Assembly: GCA_002067565.1 (NCBI GenBank)
Contig: MVQZ01000214.1
Span: forward strand, 1 to 5,720
DNA: 5,720 bases
Reading direction: 5' to 3'
Source: Methanobacterium sp. PtaU1.Bin242
Lineage (GTDB): Archaea > Methanobacteriota > Methanobacteria > Methanobacteriales > Methanobacteriaceae
Both the position numbers and the translations under genes were made by a program. Shown here piece after piece: positions 1 to 5,720 of the stretch. The notes below the pieces were generated by a model. That model ran no database searches. It had not been told where the DNA came from and saw only the letters and a program-made list of their open reading frames with translations. Position 1 is the first letter of the stretch; each line of letters opens with the position of its first letter.

Positions 1-2
1 TT

Positions 3-45
3 ATATATGATCATGCAGATAGAATTCATTCCGATATATGATCAT
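3..45 (+). promoter_or_regulatory. Probable promoter/operator region of the P-type ATPase gene
   Basis: A perfect 12-bp direct repeat, ATATATGATCAT, occurs at 3-14 and 34-45, offset by 31 bp or about three helical turns. The 3' part of each copy is the 8-bp palindrome ATGATCAT (7-14 and 38-45). Each copy also overlaps a TATA-like stretch (2-8 and 34-39). A TATA box at 34-40 would place transcription initiation near 60-65, giving a very short leader, while the one at 2-9 would initiate near 30. The arrangement would suit a regulator that binds two same-face sites and blocks TBP access, but this is inference. No regulator gene is visible in the window. Confidence 0.45.
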
Positions 46-60
46 TCATTCATATGTGAA

Positions 61-66
61 GGGTGG
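61..66 (+). promoter_or_regulatory. Ribosome binding site that decides the ATPase start
   Basis: GGGTGG contains the GGTG core (62-65) that can pair with the AUCACC end of archaeal 16S rRNA, and its last base lies 8-9 nt before the ATG at 75. A possible in-frame GTG start at 63 falls inside this element, so using GTG 63 would leave no binding site upstream. This favours ATG 75. Confidence 0.5.
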
Positions 67-74
67 GGCAAAAA

Positions 75-2624
75 ATGGCAGATGATTTAGATATCAAAAA
101 TATCCCTGGACTTTCTGAAGAAAAAGCTCTTTCTATTTTAAAAGAAGAGGGATATAATGAACTTCCCTCCACCAAAAAACGAAGTATATTTACTATTTTA
201 TTTGAAGTGGTCCGTGAGCCAATGTTTTTACTTCTAATAGCCAGCGGAACCATTTATCTCTTTCTGGGAAGTCTTGATGAGGCTTTAATGCTTCTTGGCT
301 TCGTTTTTGTTATAATTGGAATTACTTTTTACCAGGAACGTAAAACAGAACGCACACTTGAAGCATTGCGTGATTTATCCAGTCCACGTGCATTAGTTAT
401 CCGTGGAGGTAAAAAGAAGAGGATCCCTGGTCGTGAAGTAGTTAAAGACGATATTTTAATTTTAGAAGAAGGAGATAGAGTACCCGCCGATGCTGTGGTT
501 CTATCCTGCAGCCACCTGCTTATTAACGAGTCTTTACTTACTGGTGAATCAGTACCTGTCCGTAAAGTGCCCTGTGGGGGAGTTATGGATATGCATCGCC
601 CGGGTGGTGATGGATTACCTTCTGTTTATTCAGGAACTCTGGTGGTGCAGGGACAGGGAATAGCCCAGGTACAGAGTACCGGGTTAAATACTGAAATGGG
701 CAAAATTGGGAAGAGATTAGAAACTCTGGAAGAGGAAGACACTTCATTACAGAAGGAGACACGGACGCTGGTTCGAAACTTCGCCCTGGCCGGAGTTTTT
801 CTGTGTTTTATAGTAATCGTGGTATATGGTGTTACCCGGTTGGATTGGCTCAATGGATTTTTAGCTGGTATAACCCTGGCAATGGCTATTTTACCAGAAG
901 AAATTCCAGTGGTACTCACCATTTTCCTGGCATTAGGAGCCTGGCGTATTTCTAAAAAAAAAGTGCTTACCAGACGTTCACATGCAATACAGGCCCTTGG
1001 CTCAGCCAGTGTGCTATGCGTTGATAAGACAGGTACTTTAACCTTGAATCAGATGTCAGTGCATAAAATTTTTGCAAACGGAAATTTCTATGATTTAAAC
1101 CCCGAAAAACAGGATTGCCTCCCAGAAAACTTCCACGAACTGGTGGAGTTCAGTATCCTGGCCAGTCAAAGAGATCCCTTCGATCCTATGGAAAAAGCTA
1201 TAAAAAGTCTGGGTGAAGACACCCTTTCAGATACTGAACACTTGCATGATGACTGGACCATAGTACGTGAATATCCTCTATCTGGGGAATTACTGGCCAT
1301 GTCTCATGTTTGGAAATCTCCTGATGGTGAAGATTATATAATAGCAGCCAAAGGCGCCCCAGAAGCTATCGCCGATCTCTGTCATTTAAATGAAATAGAT
1401 ACACAAGGAGTGTTAAGAAATATCAAATTCATGGCAGATGATGGTTTAAGAATAATTGCAGTGGCAAAATCACATTTTAAACAATCAGGATTACCTGTTA
1501 AACAACATGACTTTACATTCGAATTTTTAGGGCTTATAGGATTTATAGATCCTGTTAGGCCTGGTGTAAGAGATGCTGTACAGGAATGTTATGACGCCGG
1601 ACTAAGGGTGGTGATGATAACCGGTGATTATCCGGGAACTGCTGGGAAAATCGCGGAACAAATCGGCCTTAGCCCTAGAGAGAATGTTATAACCGGTGAT
1701 GAACTTGATGAAATGGACGATGAAAAATTACAGAAAGATATAAACGATGTTAATATCTTCGCCAGGGTGGTGCCTGAACAAAAACTACGCCTGGTTAATG
1801 CACTTAAAGCCAATGATGAAATTGTGGTTATGACTGGTGATGGTGTAAATGATGCTCCTGCCCTAAAATCCGCCCATATCGGAATAAGTATGGGGGATAG
1901 GGGTACGGATGTTGCTAGAGAGGCATCATCACTGGTTCTTTTAAACGATGATTTTTCATCCATTGTGGATGCTGTTCGAATGGGGAGGAGAATCTTCGAT
2001 AATCTAAAAAAGGCTGTGGCCTATATATTTGCTGTCCATATTCCCATTATTGGAATGTCCTTAATTCCTGTATTTTTTAATTTACCCCTGGTTCTGTTAC
2101 CGGTTCAAATAGTATTCCTGGAATTAATAATAGACCCTTCCTGCTCTATTGTTTTTGAAGCAGAGCCTGCAGAGGCCAATGTAATGAATCGCCCACCCCG
2201 AAGTCTCAAAGAGCCCTTATTTGATAGGAAAACCATTGTTTTGAGTATTCTACAGGGTATAAGTGTACTGATAATAGTTTTAAGCATATATGCTATAGCT
2301 TTGTATCAGGGAAGTGGGGATATGGAGGCACGTGCCCTTAGCTTCACCACTTTAATTGCCGCAAACATCGGACTGATACTAACTAACCGTTCGTGGTCCC
2401 GAACGATTTTCGCCACATTAAGCTCTCCTAATAAGGCTCTGTGGTGGGTGATCGGTGGAGCATTTCTATTTTTAGGACTGGTGTTATACACAGAACCCCT
2501 GCGTAATCTGTTTGGTTTCAGTGTTTTAAACCTGGGAGATCTCCTGATGTGCTTAATAGCAGGTTTTTTAAGCATTTTATGGTTTGAAGCTTTAAAATAT
2601 ATTGGTAAACTTAGAAATTATTAA
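75..2624 (+). CDS. P-type cation-translocating ATPase (P2-like, HAD superfamily)
   Basis: An integral membrane pump that uses ATP, through a phospho-aspartate intermediate, to move cations across the cytoplasmic membrane. Starting at ATG 75 the protein has 849 residues and appears complete. In order: an N-terminal cation-ATPase domain (about 8-45), TM1-2 (about 49-86), the actuator domain with TGES at 156-159, TM3-4 (about 236-289) with PEEIP at 274-278, the phosphorylation site DKTGT with Asp317, the nucleotide-binding motif KGAPE at 426-430, DPVR at 492-495, TGD at 516-518, TGDGVNDAP at 587-595, and six C-terminal helices (about 648 to the end). All catalytic motifs are intact. The nucleotide domain is short compared with SERCA. 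TM4 keeps one acidic ligand (Glu275), but TM5 and TM6 differ strongly from Ca2+ pumps (His655, Ile658, Glu683, Ile686, Asp687), so the ion cannot be named. Ca2+, H+, Na+ or another cation are all possible. Family assignment is very secure and substrate is not. No accessory subunit or metal regulator is adjacent. Confidence 0.95.
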   Translation: MADDLDIKNIPGLSEEKALSILKEEGYNELPSTKKRSIFTILFEVVREPMFLLLIASGTIYLFLGSLDEALMLLGFVFVIIGITFYQERKTERTLEALRDLSSPRALVIRGGKKKRIPGREVVKDDILILEEGDRVPADAVVLSCSHLLINESLLTGESVPVRKVPCGGVMDMHRPGGDGLPSVYSGTLVVQGQGIAQVQSTGLNTEMGKIGKRLETLEEEDTSLQKETRTLVRNFALAGVFLCFIVIVVYGVTRLDWLNGFLAGITLAMAILPEEIPVVLTIFLALGAWRISKKKVLTRRSHAIQALGSASVLCVDKTGTLTLNQMSVHKIFANGNFYDLNPEKQDCLPENFHELVEFSILASQRDPFDPMEKAIKSLGEDTLSDTEHLHDDWTIVREYPLSGELLAMSHVWKSPDGEDYIIAAKGAPEAIADLCHLNEIDTQGVLRNIKFMADDGLRIIAVAKSHFKQSGLPVKQHDFTFEFLGLIGFIDPVRPGVRDAVQECYDAGLRVVMITGDYPGTAGKIAEQIGLSPRENVITGDELDEMDDEKLQKDINDVNIFARVVPEQKLRLVNALKANDEIVVMTGDGVNDAPALKSAHIGISMGDRGTDVAREASSLVLLNDDFSSIVDAVRMGRRIFDNLKKAVAYIFAVHIPIIGMSLIPVFFNLPLVLLPVQIVFLELIIDPSCSIVFEAEPAEANVMNRPPRSLKEPLFDRKTIVLSILQGISVLIIVLSIYAIALYQGSGDMEARALSFTTLIAANIGLILTNRSWSRTIFATLSSPNKALWWVIGGAFLFLGLVLYTEPLRNLFGFSVLNLGDLLMCLIAGFLSILWFEALKYIGKLRNY

Positions 2625-2630
2625 ATATAT
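2621..2630 (+). promoter_or_regulatory. Weak TATA-like candidate for the iron-sulfur gene
   Basis: TTAAATATAT overlaps the ATPase stop codon and resembles the archaeal TATA consensus. It would start transcription near 2652, leaving a leader of about 40 nt. The 68-bp gap 2625-2692 has no obvious oligo-T terminator (longest T run is four) and no Shine-Dalgarno element before the ATG at 2693. Read-through from the ATPase gene is an equally good explanation. Confidence 0.25.
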
Positions 2631-2692
2631 CACTAAAATCAAGTAGTATGAATCAAAATTTTATCCCCTAAAAAAACAAATTAAATAAATGT

Positions 2693-3520
2693 ATGAAAAA
2701 CGGATCATTGAAAAAGGAAATCCAGAAAAAGTGCAATGAACTCCAGATCCCCCTGGTGGGGTTTGCTCCTGTAGATAGATGGGGAAATCCTCCAGAAGAA
2801 CTCCCCCATAATTTTAACCAGTGGATTGATGAAGAATTCTGGCCGCAATCGATTTATCCCGAGACAAAAACAGTTATTGTTATAGGTCTTCCAGTTCAAC
2901 TCCCCATAGTAGAAACAGCCCCCTCTATATATTACCATGAACTTTATAATACTGTAAACGCCGCATTAGATGCTAAAGCCTATGAAATTTCTAATTTCTT
3001 GACATTTAAGGGTTATACTTCAATTTATTTACCCAGAGATGCATATGGCCATATAGATGTGCTCCTGAGAAGACCCTTTGCATTTTTTTCACATAAACAT
3101 GCCGCTTATCTTGCGGGTTTAGGCTCATTTGGTCAGAGCAATGTTCTTTTAACTTCCCAATATGGGCCGAGAGTCAGATTCACTTCCATATTCACCTCTG
3201 CTGAAATAGAAGGGGATCCTATAAAAGGAGAAGATTTATGCACCAGATGTGGGGAATGCCTTAAAAAGTGCCCGGTTAATGCAATAAAAGAAGAAGGTGA
3301 CTTTCCACCCCCAGTTGATAAACTAACTTGTGCCCGGAGGAGTAAAAAGCTCAGAGATGAGTATCGGTCGCCCTGTGGTATTTGTATCAAGGTTTGTCCA
3401 GTTGGTGAGGATAGAAAAATCTTTAATAGAGAAGATATATCCATATATCACAAGAATAAAACTCCCCTTAAATATAAGAAAGCATGGAGACATGTAAGAA
3501 AATATGGTAGCAAAGAGTGA
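2693..3520 (+). CDS. QueG-related protein with two [4Fe-4S] clusters
   Basis: A soluble redox protein of 275 residues with the core architecture of the epoxyqueuosine reductase (COG1600-like) family: an N-terminal domain, an AGLGSFG segment at 141-147 corresponding to the AGLG-containing cofactor-binding region of QueG, then a double [4Fe-4S] ferredoxin module. Cluster I ligands are Cys183, 186, 189 in CxxCxxC followed by Cys193-Pro. Cluster II uses Cys213 together with Cys228, 231 and 235-Pro, the same split arrangement as QueG. There is no signal peptide or membrane segment. The C-terminal HEAT-like extension of many bacterial QueG proteins is missing, and I cannot find the acidic DSxPVLER-like segment that normally precedes AGLG. 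QueG reduces epoxyqueuosine to queuosine in tRNA with cobalamin, but archaea generally make archaeosine, so a different substrate is likely. The ATG at 2693 is the only ATG after an in-frame stop at 2669 and fits the family N-terminus. It has no recognisable ribosome binding site. Confidence 0.85.
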   Translation: MKNGSLKKEIQKKCNELQIPLVGFAPVDRWGNPPEELPHNFNQWIDEEFWPQSIYPETKTVIVIGLPVQLPIVETAPSIYYHELYNTVNAALDAKAYEISNFLTFKGYTSIYLPRDAYGHIDVLLRRPFAFFSHKHAAYLAGLGSFGQSNVLLTSQYGPRVRFTSIFTSAEIEGDPIKGEDLCTRCGECLKKCPVNAIKEEGDFPPPVDKLTCARRSKKLRDEYRSPCGICIKVCPVGEDRKIFNREDISIYHKNKTPLKYKKAWRHVRKYGSKE

Positions 3521-3576
3521 ATCTGAAGATTGTAAAAACTTATGATTTAAAGAAAGGAGCAATTTTAAACAAAAAA

Positions 3577-3586
3577 ATTAATTAAA
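3577..3586 (+). promoter_or_regulatory. Candidate TATA region for the aminotransferase gene
   Basis: An A/T-only stretch containing TTAATTAAA lies about 40 bp before the ATG at 3622, which would place transcription initiation near 3603-3610 with a short leader that still contains the ribosome binding site. The whole 3560-3610 region is A/T-rich, so the match is weak. A T6 run at 3602-3607 just downstream could be the terminator of the preceding gene. Confidence 0.25.
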
Positions 3587-3611
3587 GAGTAATTATTTCT
3601 GTTTTTTAAAT

Positions 3612-3617
3612 GGTGAT
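3612..3617 (+). promoter_or_regulatory. Strong ribosome binding site that decides the aminotransferase start
   Basis: GGTGAT is a perfect complement to the AUCACC near the 3' end of 16S rRNA and ends 4 nt before the ATG at 3622. It overlaps the first codons of a longer reading from ATG 3610, which has only a T-rich tract upstream. The ATG at 3622 is therefore preferred, removing four residues from the longest open frame. Confidence 0.75.
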
Positions 3618-3621
3618 TAAT

Positions 3622-4800
3622 ATGGATAAATTGTTTGCAGATCGGATGAAAAATGTTCATAAATCGTTCATCAGAGAAATATTAAAGGTTACAGAAGAGC
3701 CGGATATCATTTCATTTGCCGGGGGACTTCCCAATCCTGGATCATTCCCGGTTAAAGAAATAGAGGACGCGGTGTCTAAAGTTTTATCTACAAATGGTGA
3801 GGAAATCCTTCAATACAGCACCACAGAAGGATATAAACCACTTAGAGATTATATTGCTGGAAGATATGCAAAAATTGGCTTAGAGGTTGGTGCAGATGAA
3901 ATATTGATCACCAACGGCTCACAACAGGGAATTGACCTGGTAGGTAAGGTGTTTTTAAACAAGGGAGATAAAGTACTGGTTGAAAATCCCACTTATCTGG
4001 CTGCAATCCAGTCCTTTGGTTTGTGTGAGGCAGAATTTATATCAGTTCCTCTTCTAGATGATGGTGCTGACCTAGAGGCTCTTAAAAAGATATTGAATGA
4101 AAATGAGATTAAATTATTTTACTCAGTTACCAATTTTCAAAATCCCACCGGAATAACTTACAGTAAGGAAAAAAGGGAAAAACTGGCAGAAATCCTCGAA
4201 AATGAAGATACAGTTTTCATAGAAGACAATCCCTATGGAGAAATAAGATTTTTAGGAGAAGATATACCTCCTGTAAAATATTACCTTGAAAATGGGGTTC
4301 TTTTCGGCTCATTTTCCAAGATAGTTTCCCCTGGAATGAGATTGGGCTGGATAGTGGCCAAAAAGGAAGTAATGGAAAAGATTATCATAGCAAAACAGGC
4401 CTCAGACCTTCATTCTAACTATTTCACTCAGAGAGTGGTTTATCAGTACTTAATAGATAATGATGTTGATAGACATATCCAGAAGATAAAGGATATGTAT
4501 AGAGACCAGAGGAATTTAATGGTCTCTATGATCCAGGAACATTTTCCAGAAGATGTTCAATACACCCAGCCCGAAGGTGGGATGTTTCTCTGGGTTACTC
4601 TACCAGAAGGTTTATCATCAATGGATTTGTTTGATCTGGCAATTAAGGAAGATGTTGCCTTTGTTCCGGGTAAGGCATTTTTTACTGATGGTGGCGGAGA
4701 TAACACATTAAGACTGAACTTTTCTAATTGCGATGAAGAAAAAATTGAAGAAGGTATTAAAAGGCTGGGAAACGCCATTTATGAGTTGAAGAAAAAATAA
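3622..4800 (+). CDS. PLP-dependent aminotransferase, class I/II, 2-aminoadipate/KAT II (LysN-like) type
   Basis: A cytoplasmic fold-type I aminotransferase that moves an amino group between an amino acid and a 2-oxo acid through pyridoxal phosphate. From ATG 3622 it has 392 residues, the normal length. Visible landmarks are the N-terminal SFAGGLPNP segment, the cofactor phosphate region around GSQQG, NPTG with Asn174, EDNPYG with Asp202 (pairs with the pyridine nitrogen) and Tyr205, SFSK with the Schiff-base Lys233, SPGMRLGW, and Arg364 in LRLNFSN, expected to bind the substrate carboxylate. GGMFLWVTLPEG is typical of the LysN/KAT II branch, including the C-terminal domains of MocR regulators, but there is no DNA-binding domain here. 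Substrate cannot be fixed from sequence. 2-Aminoadipate, aromatic or branched-chain amino acids are plausible, and no lysine-biosynthesis or other pathway gene is adjacent. It is preceded by a gap of about 100 bp and converges on the next gene with 5 bp between stop codons. Confidence 0.92.
   Translation: MDKLFADRMKNVHKSFIREILKVTEEPDIISFAGGLPNPGSFPVKEIEDAVSKVLSTNGEEILQYSTTEGYKPLRDYIAGRYAKIGLEVGADEILITNGSQQGIDLVGKVFLNKGDKVLVENPTYLAAIQSFGLCEAEFISVPLLDDGADLEALKKILNENEIKLFYSVTNFQNPTGITYSKEKREKLAEILENEDTVFIEDNPYGEIRFLGEDIPPVKYYLENGVLFGSFSKIVSPGMRLGWIVAKKEVMEKIIIAKQASDLHSNYFTQRVVYQYLIDNDVDRHIQKIKDMYRDQRNLMVSMIQEHFPEDVQYTQPEGGMFLWVTLPEGLSSMDLFDLAIKEDVAFVPGKAFFTDGGGDNTLRLNFSNCDEEKIEEGIKRLGNAIYELKKK
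4784..4800 (-). terminator. Oligo-T terminator candidate for the minus-strand gene
   Basis: Read on the minus strand, the sequence immediately after the glycosyltransferase stop is TTATTTTTTCTTC, containing a T6 run. Archaeal intrinsic termination depends mainly on such U-rich tracts without needing a hairpin. It lies inside the last codons of the convergent aminotransferase gene, where it is read as Lys-rich KKK on the other strand, so coding constraint could also explain it. Confidence 0.4.
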
Positions 4801-4805
4801 ATTCT

Positions 4806-5720
4806 TTAGCTTACATAATATACTTTTAGATATTCTGTTCCATTTTCAACTCTTTTACTTCCAGTGATTATCTCTTTAAATGGTAAATTAATACTATCAG
4901 TTCCTTTTTTATTCCATGCCAAATAGTAGTTGATATCATTATTCTTTAACTCTTTTTTGAGCTTTTCAACATTATTTTCAGATATTCCACTATAATATTG
5001 GCAGTTTAGATAAAAAGAAATGAAGTGGGAATCTTCCCAACCAATGTATCCTCCAGTTGATGCTATATTTCCGTGTACATGATAATCATTCTTTAAAGTT
5101 TGACTCAAATCATATAAATCCTTATTTCCATTAAAACCACTATATAAACTTGCAAATGGCATTATAATAAAGGATATTATTAATATTATTGCAAATGCCT
5201 TATTTAAATTTGACATTGTACATAAATATCCTCCAAGTAAAAATAATAATACAAAATCAATTATTATATATCTTCGCTCAAAATTTATGGGAAAAAATCC
5301 CATTGAATATATTAAAATTGTAATTAAGGAATAAAAAAGGATTAATCTATATTTAAAATTATTAGAACTTCTAATCAAATAAACTAAGCTAATTAATAAT
5401 ATAGGGATAGATAATGCAGAAAACAGAGTTATCATCAATAAAAAAATTAGTGAATTGCCAAATATGATCTTTAATTGATATTTAAAAAGCCCCCAAGAGC
5501 TTAAAGGATTCCAAGACTTCAATTTATGATAACTAGGGTCCTCCCATGCACTTAAAGCTGTTTTATTAGGAGGTTTAAAAAGTAATTCATCATATATCAT
5601 GGGATGAAGTCCTTTTAAATTTGGACCTATCAAATCGTGGTTATATTCTGATGCAGTTCCGAAAGTAAGATAACCATATTTATCGCTTATTAACCCCACC
5701 CACACACTGCTGATAATAAA
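4806..5720 (-). CDS. Family-39-like (GT-C) membrane glycosyltransferase, C-terminal part, truncated by the window edge
   Basis: The frame stays open from the stop codon (4806-4808) to the right edge, so the start lies outside the window. An internal GTG at 5705 is not a convincing start. About 304 residues are visible. First comes an extracytoplasmic-looking segment containing GTASEYN and SAWEDPS, which I recognise from GT39/PMT-like proteins of prokaryotes. Four strongly hydrophobic helices follow (about 5468-5373, 5351-5286, 5270-5214, 5204-5145), with a FERRY motif (5282-5268) before the third, like the ER-Y motif at the same place in this superfamily. The end is a soluble domain of about 110 residues (5144-4809), probably on the outer face. 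Such enzymes transfer sugars from polyprenyl-phosphate carriers to lipids or proteins of the cell surface. The catalytic acidic residues of the first loops are off-window, so activity cannot be judged. G+C is about 27% by hand count, well below the neighbouring genes, suggesting transfer or a variable surface locus. Donor and acceptor are unknown. Confidence 0.7.
   Translation of the reverse strand, partial: FIISSVWVGLISDKYGYLTFGTASEYNHDLIGPNLKGLHPMIYDELLFKPPNKTALSAWEDPSYHKLKSWNPLSSWGLFKYQLKIIFGNSLIFLLMITLFSALSIPILLISLVYLIRSSNNFKYRLILFYSLITILIYSMGFFPINFERRYIIIDFVLLFLLGGYLCTMSNLNKAFAIILIISFIIMPFASLYSGFNGNKDLYDLSQTLKNDYHVHGNIASTGGYIGWEDSHFISFYLNCQYYSGISENNVEKLKKELKNNDINYYLAWNKKGTDSINLPFKEIITGSKRVENGTEYLKVYYVS

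Noticed and set aside
1628..1963. Open frame of 111 residues on the minus strand inside the ATPase gene
   Set aside because: It lies antisense to the most conserved part of the ATPase (TGD to TGDGVNDAP), is Ser/Thr-rich and low-complexity, and is explained as a shadow of a strongly coding strand. The other antisense frames over the three plus-strand genes were rejected for the same reason.
2388..2405. Inverted repeat CGTTCG-6 nt-CGAACG followed by ATTTT, resembling a hairpin terminator
   Set aside because: It is inside the ATPase gene between TM8 and TM9, well before the stop codon, with a 6-bp stem explained by coding sequence. Archaeal termination does not normally need such a hairpin.
2648..2671. 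Seven-codon open frame upstream of the iron-sulfur gene, in the same frame
   Set aside because: It has no ribosome binding site and such a short frame is expected by chance. A leader peptide role cannot be supported.
3553..3559. AAAGGAG, a good Shine-Dalgarno-like string in the gap after the iron-sulfur gene
   Set aside because: No ATG, GTG or TTG follows within a usable distance. The next ATG is at 3610, about 50 bases away, so it does not serve a gene.
3521..3621. Possible small RNA or riboswitch in the 101-bp gap before the aminotransferase
   Set aside because: The stretch is A/T-rich with no stable stem, no conserved riboswitch core and no box C/D or similar pattern that I can recognise.
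5703..5705. GTG as the start of the minus-strand gene
   Set aside because: The frame continues open to the window edge with residues that fit the preceding helix of a glycosyltransferase, and the visible part begins in the middle of the expected fold, so this is an internal Val codon.
1..5720. A dedicated multi-gene defence, mobile or secondary-metabolite system
   Set aside because: The four genes belong to known families with unrelated roles. There is no integrase, transposase, toxin-antitoxin pair, repeat array or regulator, and spacing does not indicate a tight operon.

Overview
The window looks like chromosomal DNA of a euryarchaeal methanogen, most probably Methanobacterium or a close relative. 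This is inferred from three things: moderately AT-rich coding sequence, a GGTGAT-type ribosome binding site and TATA-like promoter elements, and protein sequences of the kind I recognise from that group. No taxonomic marker gene is present, so the assignment is tentative.

Layout: positions 1-74 hold a compact promoter region with a 12-bp direct repeat. Three plus-strand genes follow. They are a complete 849-residue P-type cation-pumping ATPase (75-2624), a 275-residue protein with two [4Fe-4S] motifs related to epoxyqueuosine reductase QueG (2693-3520), and a 392-residue PLP-dependent aminotransferase of the 2-aminoadipate/KAT II (LysN-like) type (3622-4800). A minus-strand gene then runs in from the right edge and ends only 5 bp from the aminotransferase stop. 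It is the C-terminal part of a multi-spanning membrane protein resembling family-39 (GT-C) glycosyltransferases, and its start lies outside the window.

The three plus-strand genes do not form a recognisable pathway. Gaps of 68 bp and about 100 bp, different translation-initiation signals and unrelated functions suggest neighbours rather than a dedicated operon, although read-through from the ATPase gene into the iron-sulfur gene is possible. The minus-strand gene is strikingly AT-rich (about 27% G+C by hand count, against roughly 40% for the other genes), as is common for variable cell-surface glycosylation loci, so the convergent junction near 4800 may be the boundary of an accessory region.

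I see no CRISPR array, insertion sequence, RNA gene or clearly novel multi-gene system. The points most worth a second look are the non-SERCA-like ion site of the ATPase, the repeated palindrome at its promoter, and a QueG-like enzyme in an apparent archaeon, a group that makes archaeosine rather than queuosine.
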